A stretch of DNA of 64,000 nucleotides, taken from contig JAHHHY010000001.1 of assembly GCA_019359125.1 (NCBI GenBank), positions 620,001-684,000 of the forward strand, read 5' to 3'. The translations under genes and the position numbers were made by a program. Below the pieces are notes generated by a model. The model saw only the letters and a list, made by a program, of their open reading frames with translations, was not told where the DNA came from and did no database searches. Of this stretch, positions 43,029 through 54,099 are shown in pieces. Within the stretch, counting starts at the first letter, position 1. Every line of letters starts with the position of its first letter. Source of the stretch: Pleurocapsa minor GSE-CHR-MK 17-07R (GTDB lineage Bacteria; Chloroflexota; Anaerolineae; Aggregatilineales; Phototrophicaceae).

Positions 43029-44318
43029 CGGCAGTTCTGGCACGGACTCCGGGCTGTAGGCAAACACGTCATCCATCAGCACTCTGGCCGAGGCCAGTTT
43101 CTCTGCACTATTGGCGTAGAACGTGGCCAGCGTCTGGCCAGCCTGCACTTTATCACCCTGCTTCACATGCACTTTGATGCCCACAGACAGGTCCAGATCG
43201 TCGGTCTTTTTCTCGCGGCCAGCGCCCAGATCAAACGCAGCGATAGCGGCCTGAAGCGCATCCACTTTCGACAGATAGCCGTCTTGTTTTGCACCGTACG
43301 TCACCACAATCGGCGCCTGCGGCAGCAGGCTGGTGTCGTCCAGAACACGGGTATCACCGCCCTGGGCCGATGCCAGTAATTTGAATTTCTCGAAGGCTTC
43401 GCCGCTGCGCAGTTTTTCGGCCAGCAGCGCCCGATTTTCGGCATCGTCCGTCCAGCGCGCCCCCTGCCCCGCCAGACGCAGCATCTCGCTGCCCGCCACC
43501 AGGCAGTGTTCGGTGAAATCGGCCGGGCCCTGGCCGCGCAGGGTGTGCACCGCTTCTTCCACTTCCAGCGCATTGCCAATCGCCTCGCCCAGCGGCTGAT
43601 TCATGTCAGACAGCACAGCCGTCACATCGCGCCCGGCATCCAGCCCAATCTGCACCATAATCTGAGCCAGCGCACGCGCTTCGTCCAGCGTTTTCATGAA
43701 AGCGCCGCTGCCCAGCTTCACATCCAGCAGAATGCCATTCGCGCCTGCTGCGATCTTCTTGCTCATGATGCTGCTGGCAATCAGCGGCAGACTGGGCACC
43801 GTGCCCGTCACATCGCGCAGGGCATACAACTTCCCATCGGCAGGTGCCAGTGACAGCGACTGGCCCGCCAGCACGATGCCATTCCTGCGGATCAGGTCAC
43901 GGAATTCCTCGCCAGTCAGCGCGACACGGAAGCCGGGAATCGCCTCCAGCTTGTCAAGCGTGCCACCGGAATAGCCCAGGGCGCGGCCGCTCATTTTGGC
44001 CAGCGGGACCCCACACGCTGCCACCAGCGGCACCACCACCAGCGAAGTCTTATCGCCCACGCCGCCGGAGGAGTGCTTGTCCACAGCATAGGGAATCAGG
44101 TCAGACAAATCCAGAATGTCGCCAGAGTGCGCCATCGCCAGCGTCAGATCGACGGTCTCGCGCCGCGTCATACCGCGCAGAAACACGGCCATCAGCCAGG
44201 CCGCAGCCTGATAGTCTGGAATTGTCCCATTGACAACGCCTTGTAAAAAGTTTGTAATTTCTTCACGAGAAAGTTCATAACCATCACGTTTACGCGTGAT
44301 AATATCCACTGCACGCAT
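42990..44318 (-). CDS. Pyrimidine-nucleoside phosphorylase
   Basis: A 442-residue enzyme that splits uridine or thymidine with phosphate, giving the base and (deoxy)ribose 1-phosphate. The K-H-S-S-G-G-V-G-D-K-T signature and the S-G-R-A-L-G-Y-S-G-G-T-L-D-K-L-E motif are diagnostic. The start M-R-A-V-D-I-I at 44318 gives the normal length and has AAAGGG upstream. Thymidine versus broad pyrimidine specificity (deoA or pdp) cannot be decided from this alone. Confidence 0.93.
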   Translation of the reverse strand: MRAVDIITRKRDGYELSREEITNFLQGVVNGTIPDYQAAAWLMAVFLRGMTRRETVDLTLAMAHSGDILDLSDLIPYAVDKHSSGGVGDKTSLVVVPLVAACGVPLAKMSGRALGYSGGTLDKLEAIPGFRVALTGEEFRDLIRRNGIVLAGQSLSLAPADGKLYALRDVTGTVPSLPLIASSIMSKKIAAGANGILLDVKLGSGAFMKTLDEARALAQIMVQIGLDAGRDVTAVLSDMNQPLGEAIGNALEVEEAVHTLRGQGPADFTEHCLVAGSEMLRLAGQGARWTDDAENRALLAEKLRSGEAFEKFKLLASAQGGDTRVLDDTSLLPQAPIVVTYGAKQDGYLSKVDALQAAIAAFDLGAGREKKTDDLDLSVGIKVHVKQGDKVQAGQTLATFYANSAEKLASARVLMDDVFAYSPESVPELPLFYGVIRGSELS

Positions 44319-44382
44319 CAATGGCCCTTTCTGACGAGCGTCTTTTCGGGTACGCTTCGGCCAGACTAAATGTGTATAAGTG

Positions 44383-44417
44383 ATAACCCAACAATGCGGA
44401 TTCGTCCAATGGGTTAT
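44383..44417. repeat. Inverted repeat in a divergent promoter region
   Basis: ATAACCCA (44383-44390) and TGGGTTAT (44410-44417) form a perfect 8-bp inverted repeat around a small GGA-TTCG-TCC hairpin. A further copy, TGGGTTA, is at 44464-44470 near the DsbA-like gene start. It may be a regulatory site shared by the divergent genes. Confidence 0.4.
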
Positions 44418-44476
44418 GCACCTGAAATACCACACGCCGGTACTTTGTAACTCTATAGGGAGATGGGTTAGAGCTT

Positions 44477-45181
44477 ATGGCCACCGCAAAAAATGCACAG
44501 CAGCGCCAACTGTATATCATCCTCGGGGTCGTGGCGGTTGTCGTCGTCGCGTTCGTCGTGGTGCTCGCGCTGGGAAACCAGCCGACCAGCGCCGGAGTTG
44601 ACTATGCCTCGATTCCGCAGTCACGCACAGAAGACGGCGCATTCGTGCTTGGCTTCGAAGACGCCCCTGTCACGCTGATCGAATTTGCGGACTGGGCCTG
44701 CCCGCACTGCCAGGACTACCACGACACCATGAATCGGTTTATCACCGAATATGTGGCCACCGGCCGCGCCAAGTTTGAATTCCGCATGTTCCCCACAGCA
44801 GGCGGACAGCTCAGCTTCTTCGCTGGCCAGGTGGCCGAATGCGCCGATGACCAGCGCCCCGGCGCCTTCTGGGAAGCGCACGAACTCATGTATCGCCTTG
44901 CAACCAGCGGTCGCTATACCGAAGACATTGGGCGTCTGGTCGCCAGTGAGCTCAATCTCGACTTTGGGACCCTGCTGACGTGCAGCAGCGATGCCACCCA
45001 GGTGACGGACGATGTGGCCTTTGGGCGCGCCCGCGAAGTGTCCGGCACCCCGGCCATCCGCGTGCGCTATAACGACGGCGATGCCCAGGTGCTGGTCGTC
45101 AATGGCACCCAGTATGCCGGCGCGAATGCCACCTTTGATGTGCTGACCCAGATGGTGGATCAGGCTGCGCAGAACAGCTAG
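44477..45181 (+). CDS. Membrane-anchored DsbA-like thioredoxin-fold protein
   Basis: A 234-residue protein with one N-terminal transmembrane helix (about 13-33) and an extracytoplasmic DsbA/thioredoxin domain. The active site is W-A-C-P-H-C (C73 and C76), the classic C-P-H-C of thiol oxidases. The cis-proline loop V-S-G-T-P-A-I-R is present. It likely forms or isomerises disulfides in exported proteins. It faces the phosphorylase gene and ends in a terminator. Confidence 0.9.
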   Translation: MATAKNAQQRQLYIILGVVAVVVVAFVVVLALGNQPTSAGVDYASIPQSRTEDGAFVLGFEDAPVTLIEFADWACPHCQDYHDTMNRFITEYVATGRAKFEFRMFPTAGGQLSFFAGQVAECADDQRPGAFWEAHELMYRLATSGRYTEDIGRLVASELNLDFGTLLTCSSDATQVTDDVAFGRAREVSGTPAIRVRYNDGDAQVLVVNGTQYAGANATFDVLTQMVDQAAQNS

Positions 45182-45200
45182 TTCACCCTACAACAGTTCA

Positions 45201-45242
45201 GGCCCGTCTGTGTGCTGATCGTCCACAGGCGGGCCTTGTCTT
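45201..45242 (+). terminator. Intrinsic terminator after the DsbA-like gene
   Basis: GGCCCGTCTGTG (45201-45212) pairs with CACAGGCGGGCC (45224-45235), one G-U pair, then TTGTCTT. An ATG at 45243 immediately follows the tail, which argues that the next gene starts further on. Confidence 0.78.
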
Positions 45243-45266
45243 ATGGCCTTTGAGGAGCAGCGATCT

Positions 45267-45911
45267 GTGCAAGCCCCGCCCGCCCTGCGCGCCATCGTCT
45301 CCACCGTCATCTTCACGCTTAAGGCGGGCCAGCTTCAGGTCTGCCTGTCTGCCCGGCACTCCCCCGCCAGCCTGCCTGAAACTGCTGTGTCCGCGTCGCA
45401 AAGCCTGGAAGACGCCGCCAAAGAGCAGATTTTTCAGCTCACCGGCCACGCCGATGCCTATCTGCAACAGTTGTACACGTTTGACATGGACGCACACTCT
45501 GGCAACACGCTGACCGTCGCCTGGTTTGCGCTCATCGCCGCCGACAAACTGGCGACTGCGGAGCACGCGGATGCCAATTGGGTCGATGTGCTCGACATGC
45601 CCCAGCTTTCACCCAGGCACAGCGACATTATCAGCTATGCGCTGCAGCGCCTGCGTTACAAAATTGAGTATTCGGCCGTGGCGTTTGAGCTGCTGCCGGA
45701 GGCATTCACCCTGCGCGAGCTTCAGGACGCCTACATGATCATCCTGAACGATTTCAGGCTGGACAAGGCGAACTTCCGCAAGAAGATTCGCGAGGCCCAG
45801 ATTCTGGAAGAAATCGATCAGTACCGCGAGACCCGCGGGCGCCCTGCCCGGTTGTATCGTTTTCGCGATGATGCCCAGCTTGAAACCAAGGCGCGGCGCT
45901 TCTTTCCTTAA
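45267..45911 (+). CDS. NrtR-like regulator (Nudix-type domain plus winged helix)
   Basis: A 214-residue protein with the architecture of NrtR repressors: an N-terminal Nudix-like fold without a complete catalytic box, then a C-terminal winged helix (F-T-L-R-E-L-Q-D-A-Y ... D-K-A-N-F-R-K-K-I). NrtR proteins control NAD or sugar metabolism by binding ADP-ribose-type ligands; no such operon is adjacent. The GTG at 45267 has GAGGAG nine bases ahead and is favoured over the ATG at 45243 on the terminator tail. Confidence 0.83.
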   Translation: MQAPPALRAIVSTVIFTLKAGQLQVCLSARHSPASLPETAVSASQSLEDAAKEQIFQLTGHADAYLQQLYTFDMDAHSGNTLTVAWFALIAADKLATAEHADANWVDVLDMPQLSPRHSDIISYALQRLRYKIEYSAVAFELLPEAFTLRELQDAYMIILNDFRLDKANFRKKIREAQILEEIDQYRETRGRPARLYRFRDDAQLETKARRFFP

Positions 45912-45960
45912 CAAGCCAGGCGTATTCTGTTAAGCTTCTGCAAAGCTTCGCCCGGCAGCA

Positions 45961-45989
45961 TATACAGGCCGCCGGGGCCGCGCTACACT
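45961..45989 (+). promoter_or_regulatory. Possible mtnA promoter
   Basis: TATACA (45961-45966), 17 bases, TACACT (45984-45989), 43 bases upstream of mtnA. Confidence 0.4.
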
Positions 45990-46032
45990 GAATTCTTTAC
46001 AACCCTTCACAAAAAACATTGGAGTCATGCAC

Positions 46033-47076
46033 ATGCGGACGGTGTTCTGGCAAAACAATCACGTACGAATGATCGATCAGAAGCGTATCCCGTGGGAATT
46101 CTCCCTGGTCGACCTGTACGACTACGCAGCCGTCGCGGAATCCATCCGTGACATGACCGTGCGTGGCGCCCCGGCCATCGGCGCGACCGCAGCTTTCGGC
46201 ATGGCGCTGGCCGCACGCGCCAGCAAAGCAACAACCGTCGAAGGCGTGCGGGATGATCTTTCGGCTGCCGGGGATATCCTCAAGCAGAGCCGCCCCACCG
46301 CAGTAAATCTGATGTGGGCTGTCGATCGGCTGATCGCCCATGCCGCTGCCTATCAGGCTGCTGACGCCGAAGACCTGAAGGCGGAAATGCTGCGCGCCGC
46401 CCAGCAGATTGCCGATGACGATGTGGCCACCAACAAGCGCATCGGCCAGGTCGGGGCTGCGCTTATCAAGGACGGCGACACCGTGCTGCATCACTGCAAC
46501 ACTGGCGCGCTGGCCGCCGTGGACTATGGCACCGCGCTGGGCGTGATTCGTACCGCGTGGGAACAGGGCAAACGCTTCCATGTGCTGCTGGATGAGACGC
46601 GTCCGCGCCTGCAAGGGGCACGCCTGAGCGCGTGGGAGCTGGAACAGCTCGGCATCTCGTATGACATCATTCCAGACACCGCATCAGGTTTCTATATGCG
46701 CAGGGGCGAGGTCAAGCTGGTGCTGCTGGGCGCCGACCGCATCGCCGGCAATGGCGATTTCGCCAACAAGATTGGCACCTATCAGGTGGGCGTGCTGGCG
46801 AAAGAAAACGGGATCCCGTTTTACACCGTCGCCCCGATTTCAACGGTCGACCTGTCGCTGAGCAGCGGGGACGACATCCCGATTGAGGAGCGCGACAAGT
46901 CGGAAGTGCTGGCGCCGTTCGGCAATGCTATCGCGCCTGCGCACTACCATGCGCGCAACCCGGCGTTCGACGTCACGCCTGCATCGTACCTGTCCGGCAT
47001 CATCACTGAAAACGGGATCGTCAGGGCGCCATTCGAGGTCAATCTGCCCCGCGCAGCCGCCGGTGAACAGGTGTAA
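46033..47076 (+). CDS. mtnA: S-methyl-5-thioribose-1-phosphate isomerase
   Basis: A methionine-salvage enzyme that isomerises methylthioribose 1-phosphate, derived from SAM via methylthioadenosine, to methylthioribulose 1-phosphate. The 347-residue product has the family motifs V-R-G-A-P-A-I-G, H-C-N-T-G-A-L-A (catalytic Cys) and G-A-D-R-I-A-G-N-G-D (catalytic Asp). The ATG at 46033 has GGAG at the proper distance; an ATG at 46027 is too close. An archaeal-type ribose-1,5-bisphosphate isomerase is a related alternative but less likely. Confidence 0.9.
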   Translation: MRTVFWQNNHVRMIDQKRIPWEFSLVDLYDYAAVAESIRDMTVRGAPAIGATAAFGMALAARASKATTVEGVRDDLSAAGDILKQSRPTAVNLMWAVDRLIAHAAAYQAADAEDLKAEMLRAAQQIADDDVATNKRIGQVGAALIKDGDTVLHHCNTGALAAVDYGTALGVIRTAWEQGKRFHVLLDETRPRLQGARLSAWELEQLGISYDIIPDTASGFYMRRGEVKLVLLGADRIAGNGDFANKIGTYQVGVLAKENGIPFYTVAPISTVDLSLSSGDDIPIEERDKSEVLAPFGNAIAPAHYHARNPAFDVTPASYLSGIITENGIVRAPFEVNLPRAAAGEQV

Positions 47077-47089
47077 CAACAACCATCAG

Positions 47090-47121
47090 ACACGGGGCGA
47101 ATTCTCATATTCGCCCCGTGT
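47090..47121. terminator. Perfect 13-bp hairpin between convergent genes
   Basis: ACACGGGGCGAAT (47090-47102) pairs exactly with ATTCGCCCCGTGT (47109-47121) around a six-base loop. It sits 13 bases after the mtnA stop and 9 before the convergent ATPase gene's end. There is no U run, so it is either an atypical terminator or an RNA-end protector. Confidence 0.5.
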
Positions 47122-47130
47122 GCTAGGCCG

Positions 47131-48411
47131 TCAGTCCAGCCAGCGCGCCAGCTGCTGGCCCGTCGGTCGAGATGCGCCGTCCTGAAACTGAAACAGCATC
47201 ACATAATCAGGATAATCGGTGTCAATGCGCGACTGCCATTCCGCGATACTGAACAGACGCAGCTTCTCGCGAATGCGCGCCGTGGTGATGACAAACGGCA
47301 GCCGCTGATACAGGGCATGTACGCGCTCCTCGCTGCTGCCAAAACCAGCCCGGCGCGCCAGCATCCCCATCGCACTCTGTAACCTCTTCGCGTCTGGCAC
47401 GCCACGCACAGACCACAGCATGCGCGGCACGCTGTCCGCCTCCAGCAGCGGGCCAATCGCGTGGGCCTCATCCGAACGCACTTCATCGAGTACCAGAATA
47501 TCCGGCTGCGATGCCAATGCCTCTGCTACGCAGTCGGTCAGCGAGCGCACTACCCCGGTGCCCGTGGCATCCTGCCAGCGCGGGCTGAAACGCGAAACAT
47601 CGCCGCTCAGCAGCAGTTCACCGCTGCGCTCGACAACAGCTATTCTGGCAGCAGGCATGCTCATCAGAAGCGCATTCAGCAGCGTCGTCTTGCCGCTTTC
47701 AGACTCTCCTACCACCGTGAATCCGTAGCCAGACGCGGCAATCCTGCCCAGCATTTCGGCCGCCTCCGGGGTCAGCCGGTCCTGTGCTACCAGATCTGCC
47801 AGTGTGGGTGCCTGAGGTGGATGCAGCCGGATATCCACCGACAGCACATGGCTGAACGGCGGCGCAGCGACATTGATCGCGGCACGGCGCCCGCCGATCA
47901 TCAGCCCGGTCTCGATCATGCCAGCCGTCTCGCTCAGTGCAGCCCCTGCATCAGCCAGCAGCCGGTCGACAATGCGCCGCAGGTGGGCGTCATCATCAAA
48001 GTTCAGCGGAATAGTCACCAGTTCCCCGTGGCCACGGCGCACAGACGCACGACGCGCCCCTTGCAGGCTGATCGTCGTGATTGCCATATCGGCGAACAGG
48101 GCATCAAGCGCACCATAGCCAAAAATCTCGCTGTAGGCCTGGCGCAGCAGCGACGCCCGGTCCGCATCGCTAATCTGCACGCTTTCCACAGCCAGCACAT
48201 AACCCGCGGAGTCGTGCACCAGGCGCATCTTTTCGGCGCCCGTATGCGCCTGTTCCAGCGCGGCCGATCCGCCGCCGTGCTCAGAGAAAAACTGCTCCAG
48301 TACGCGCTCCACCAACGCAGACAACGAATACAGTCGCGTGCCCATACGGCCGCTGACCATACGAGGAATGTGGGGAGCTGGATTGTTTTCAGGGGGTTGG
48401 GTCACACACAC
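47131..48411 (-). CDS. CpaF/TadA-type secretion ATPase
   Basis: A 426-residue ATPase of the type II/IV secretion family, closest in layout to CpaF/TadA of Flp-type pili. Walker A G-E-S-E-S-G-K-T is at 235-242, with a Walker B-like I-L-V-L-D-E-V-R about 60 residues later. The N-terminal half has the D-A-L-F-A-D, I-T-T-I-S-L-Q and Y-S-E-I-F-G-Y-G patterns of CpaF N-domains. It stands alone, with no pilin, secretin or platform gene beside it. The start is a weak GTG; an ATG at 48360 is an alternative. Confidence 0.83.
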   Translation of the reverse strand: MCVTQPPENNPAPHIPRMVSGRMGTRLYSLSALVERVLEQFFSEHGGGSAALEQAHTGAEKMRLVHDSAGYVLAVESVQISDADRASLLRQAYSEIFGYGALDALFADMAITTISLQGARRASVRRGHGELVTIPLNFDDDAHLRRIVDRLLADAGAALSETAGMIETGLMIGGRRAAINVAAPPFSHVLSVDIRLHPPQAPTLADLVAQDRLTPEAAEMLGRIAASGYGFTVVGESESGKTTLLNALLMSMPAARIAVVERSGELLLSGDVSRFSPRWQDATGTGVVRSLTDCVAEALASQPDILVLDEVRSDEAHAIGPLLEADSVPRMLWSVRGVPDAKRLQSAMGMLARRAGFGSSEERVHALYQRLPFVITTARIREKLRLFSIAEWQSRIDTDYPDYVMLFQFQDGASRPTGQQLARWLD

Positions 48412-48459
48412 CGTCCCGGCGCACAGTATTTTCTCATCTACAAAGAAGCTGTCTGCGTG

Positions 48460-48468
48460 TGGTATACT
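48460..48468 (+). promoter_or_regulatory. Extended -10 for the kinase-ahcY operon
   Basis: TGG-TATACT followed by GC, 44 bases before the ATG at 48513, matching the recurring TGnTATACTG motif. No -35 is evident. Confidence 0.5.
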
Positions 48469-48512
48469 GCCTGCCGTTTGCCTACACCAAGCGAGAATGA
48501 GCGCACAGCCAT

Positions 48513-49490
48513 ATGGATATCATTGTATCCGGTTCGATCGCATACGACTACCTCATGCGATTCCCTGGCCGCTTTTCCGAACACCTGCTTCCGGAACAAT
48601 TGCATCGACTCAGCGTGAGCTTCCTTGTGGAAGACATGACCCGTCACTGGGGGGGCGTGGCCGCGAATATCGCCTACACCCTGGGCCTGATGGGTATGCG
48701 ACCGAAGCTATTCGGCACTGTCGGGCGGGATTTCAGCGATTACCGCACCTGGCTGGAAAATGCCGGGGTGGACACCAGCACCGTCCGCCAGCTTGACGAT
48801 GTTTTCTGCGCCTCATTCTTTGTGAACACGGACCTGGAAAACAACCAGATCGCCTCGTTTTACAGCGGCGCTATGGCACGGGCGCGCGACTTTTCCCTGA
48901 GTGATGTCTATAACGGCAAGCCGGACTACATCATTATCTCGCCCAACGACCCCACGGCCATGAAAGACCTGGCCAATGAATGTCGTGAACGCGGCATCCC
49001 CTTCATTTACGACCCCAGCCAGCAAGTGCCGCGCCTGAACGGTGACGAACTTCTGGCCGGCATCAATGGCGCCGCCATGATGATCGTCAATGCCTATGAA
49101 GCGGAGATGATCTGCAACAAGACCGGCCTGACCGTGGACGACCTGCGTGCCAGGATCGGCATCCTCGTCATCACCCAGGGCCGCGACGGTTCAGACATCT
49201 ATACAAACGGTGATAAGATTGCAGTACCGGTGTATCCCGTTCCGGCGGAAGACATCCTCGACCCGACGGGCGTGGGTGACGGCTACCGTGCGGGCTTCAT
49301 CTGCGGGCTGGCACACGGCCTGCCGCTGAAGATTTGCGGCGAAATGGGTTCTCTGTGCGCCGCCTATGTGCTGGAAAAGGTGGGCCCCCAAAGCCATCAT
49401 TTCACCGTGCCCGAGTTTATCGGTCGATTCCGCACAGCCTACGATGATGGTGGGCTGCTCGATATTCTGCTGAAGAAGGCGCAGCGATAA
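48513..49490 (+). CDS. PfkB-family carbohydrate kinase, likely adenosine kinase
   Basis: A 325-residue ribokinase-fold kinase. The V-S-G-S-I-A-Y-D start, the substrate-binding G-G-V-A-A-N-I-A-Y region and the catalytic D-P-T-G-V-G-D-G-Y motif near residue 250 are present. The adjacent downstream gene is ahcY, whose product yields adenosine, and F-V-N-T-D-L-E-N-N-Q matches adenosine-kinase-like relatives. Adenosine to AMP is therefore the best guess, though ribokinase or another sugar kinase cannot be excluded. Confidence 0.8.
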   Translation: MDIIVSGSIAYDYLMRFPGRFSEHLLPEQLHRLSVSFLVEDMTRHWGGVAANIAYTLGLMGMRPKLFGTVGRDFSDYRTWLENAGVDTSTVRQLDDVFCASFFVNTDLENNQIASFYSGAMARARDFSLSDVYNGKPDYIIISPNDPTAMKDLANECRERGIPFIYDPSQQVPRLNGDELLAGINGAAMMIVNAYEAEMICNKTGLTVDDLRARIGILVITQGRDGSDIYTNGDKIAVPVYPVPAEDILDPTGVGDGYRAGFICGLAHGLPLKICGEMGSLCAAYVLEKVGPQSHHFTVPEFIGRFRTAYDDGGLLDILLKKAQR

Positions 49491-50810
<1,320 letters not shown>

Positions 50811-50854
50811 AGATCGGATCTGATTTTCTGTCGCGATCGAGAGGGAGAAAACGA

Positions 50855-53014
50855 ATGAAACGTAAGACTTGGGGAATTATCGTCGCCCTGGCACTGCTGC
50901 TTCTGGCACTGCTGCCGGCAGCCGCACAGGACTCGGCTTCGGCGGTGCTGCGCTTCGTGCACGCCGTCCCCGGCGCAACCGCAATCGACGTGTACGTCGA
51001 TTCTGAACTGACCATCTCGAACCTGGGCTACGGCTCCGCCAGCCTGTATGTGCCCGTCGGCGCGGGGCCGCACACCATCGTCGCCACCCAGACCGGGGTC
51101 ACCACGCCGCTGTGGCAGCAGGAAGTCACTGCTGTGGCCGACTCGGCGGTGACGCTCGTGGCATCATCAACTGACCCGCTGCTGTTCACCGCGTTCCAGG
51201 ATGACCTGAACGCCCTGCCCCTCGGCAAGGCGCGCCTGACCGCGATTCATGCCATTGCTGGCGGCCCGGTGGTGGATGTCGTGCTGGCCGATGGCCGCGC
51301 CGTCATTCCCGGACTTCAGTATGGCGTGCCCTATGGCACCCTGGACGTTCCTTCGTCGGTCTACGAAATCGCGGTAGTGCCGGAAGGCGCAGCCGTCGAC
51401 AGCGCCATCATTCCCGTGACTGCACTCAAGCTGAACAGCGGCACCTCGTATATGGTCGTCGCATTCGGCACACCGGCAGATCCGCGCGTGCTGGTGCTTT
51501 CGTCCGCTGCTCAGCCTGACGGCGGCGCTGCATTCGCTGGCACATTCGTACGTGTGGCCCATGGTGTCGCTGGCGCGCCGGCCGTTGACATCGTCGCCAA
51601 TGACATCGTGATTGCCCCCTCGCTGGCGTTTGGCGAGTCGACCGCGTTCCTGCCGATCCCGGCTGGCACGATCGACGTTGCGCTGCGTCTGCCCGGCTCT
51701 GCCGATGATCTCACTGGAGCCAGCCTGGAACTGGGCGCCGACGGCGCTTATGTGACCGCTATCGCCCTGGGTTCGCCGGAAGAAATCTTCATTCAGACAG
51801 TCGCTGAAGATGTCGCCAATCTCTCGTCAGAACAGGCAGTCGTCTCGCTTATCAATGGGCTGCCTGATGGCAGCATCAGCGCCGCGCTGTCCGATGGCAC
51901 CATCGTCGTTGATCCGATTGCGGCAGGTGAATTTGGTTGGGCCGCCGCAGCACCTTCGCCGCTAGCCGTCGTCGTCTCCACGGACGTAAGTGACGCCACA
52001 GCCGAAATCGCTGCGCCGATCTATGGCGGCGTGCTCTACAGCGCCGTCGCAATCGCTGGTGATGGCGGACCCGATTTCTTCGTGCTGCCGCCCGCAGGTA
52101 TCGCCATGGATGCCGAATCGGCCCCGGGCGACGTGACGCTCGTGGAAGAAGTGGCCGCACAGCCGACTGCTGAACCGACCGCTGAACCAGCAGGCCCTGA
52201 AGCGGTTACACCTGCACCCGCGCCAACCGAACCTGCACCTGTGCTCGCCACCGCCGCCCCGGTCGCTCCTGAGGCCACCGGCAATCCGACGGCCCGCGTG
52301 CTGACCGACCCCGGTGTGAATGTCCACATTCGCCAGTATCCCAGCTCGCAGGCACTCTCGCTGGCGCTGATTTCTTCGGGGTCATCCCTGGAAGTGCTCG
52401 GCCGCCCCGGCGAACCGACCTTCCCGGTCGGCGTGACCGTGACGCCTGATCCCAGCGCAACGCCGTTCATCGACCCGGCCACGCTGCTGGCTGGGCCGGA
52501 TGACGACCTGGAACCGGCAGAAACATGGGTATTTGTCTCATACCTGGCCGCCGATGGGGGCACTATCACCGGCTGGATCAATACGCTGTATCTGGAAGTC
52601 ACCAATGCCGATGGTGAGGAAACCCGCCTCGCTGACCTGCCGCTCATCCCGAACAACCGCGCAGGCACTGTGAATACCTCGGCGGTGCCCACGCTGCTGC
52701 CCACCAACGAATTTGAAGATGTGGTGGTCGCGCTGATCGACCAGCTGAATCCAGGTGCAAACCTGCACCTGCGCCGCCTGCCCAGCACCGGAGGCGAATC
52801 GCTGGCGCTGATTCCCGCGGGGACCCAGCTCATCGTCGAAGGCCGCCTGGACACGGGCGAATGGCTGCAGGTGACCTACAATGGCATCACCGGCTGGATC
52901 AATTCGTCGTTCGTGTCGCTGACCTTCAACGGTGAGTCAATCGAAGCTCTGGACATCATCGTGCTGGCAACCCCCACGCCGACGCCGACGCTGGAACCGA
53001 CACCCGGCGCATAA
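50855..53014 (+). CDS. Secreted protein with DUF4397 repeats and two SH3b domains
   Basis: A 719-residue exported protein. A signal peptide (about 1-26, ending A-A-A-Q) precedes about four repeats of the DUF4397 type, each with a strand such as V-H-A-V-P-G-A-T-A-I-D-V-Y or A-H-G-V-A-G-A-P-A-V-D-I. A Pro/Thr/Glu-rich linker then leads to two bacterial SH3 (SH3b) domains ending in G-W-I-N and a short 'PTPTPT' tail. SH3b domains usually bind cell-wall peptides. It likely sits on the envelope. The ATG at 50855 has GAGGGAG eight bases upstream. Confidence 0.85.
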   Translation: MKRKTWGIIVALALLLLALLPAAAQDSASAVLRFVHAVPGATAIDVYVDSELTISNLGYGSASLYVPVGAGPHTIVATQTGVTTPLWQQEVTAVADSAVTLVASSTDPLLFTAFQDDLNALPLGKARLTAIHAIAGGPVVDVVLADGRAVIPGLQYGVPYGTLDVPSSVYEIAVVPEGAAVDSAIIPVTALKLNSGTSYMVVAFGTPADPRVLVLSSAAQPDGGAAFAGTFVRVAHGVAGAPAVDIVANDIVIAPSLAFGESTAFLPIPAGTIDVALRLPGSADDLTGASLELGADGAYVTAIALGSPEEIFIQTVAEDVANLSSEQAVVSLINGLPDGSISAALSDGTIVVDPIAAGEFGWAAAAPSPLAVVVSTDVSDATAEIAAPIYGGVLYSAVAIAGDGGPDFFVLPPAGIAMDAESAPGDVTLVEEVAAQPTAEPTAEPAGPEAVTPAPAPTEPAPVLATAAPVAPEATGNPTARVLTDPGVNVHIRQYPSSQALSLALISSGSSLEVLGRPGEPTFPVGVTVTPDPSATPFIDPATLLAGPDDDLEPAETWVFVSYLAADGGTITGWINTLYLEVTNADGEETRLADLPLIPNNRAGTVNTSAVPTLLPTNEFEDVVVALIDQLNPGANLHLRRLPSTGGESLALIPAGTQLIVEGRLDTGEWLQVTYNGITGWINSSFVSLTFNGESIEALDIIVLATPTPTPTLEPTPGA

Positions 53015-54085
<1,071 letters not shown>

Positions 54086-54099
54086 GGGCATGCGAGCCT

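Noticed and set aside
45243-45266. ATG start for the NrtR-like gene at 45243
   Set aside because: It abuts the terminator tail with no ribosome site, while a GTG at 45267 has GAGGAG at good spacing.
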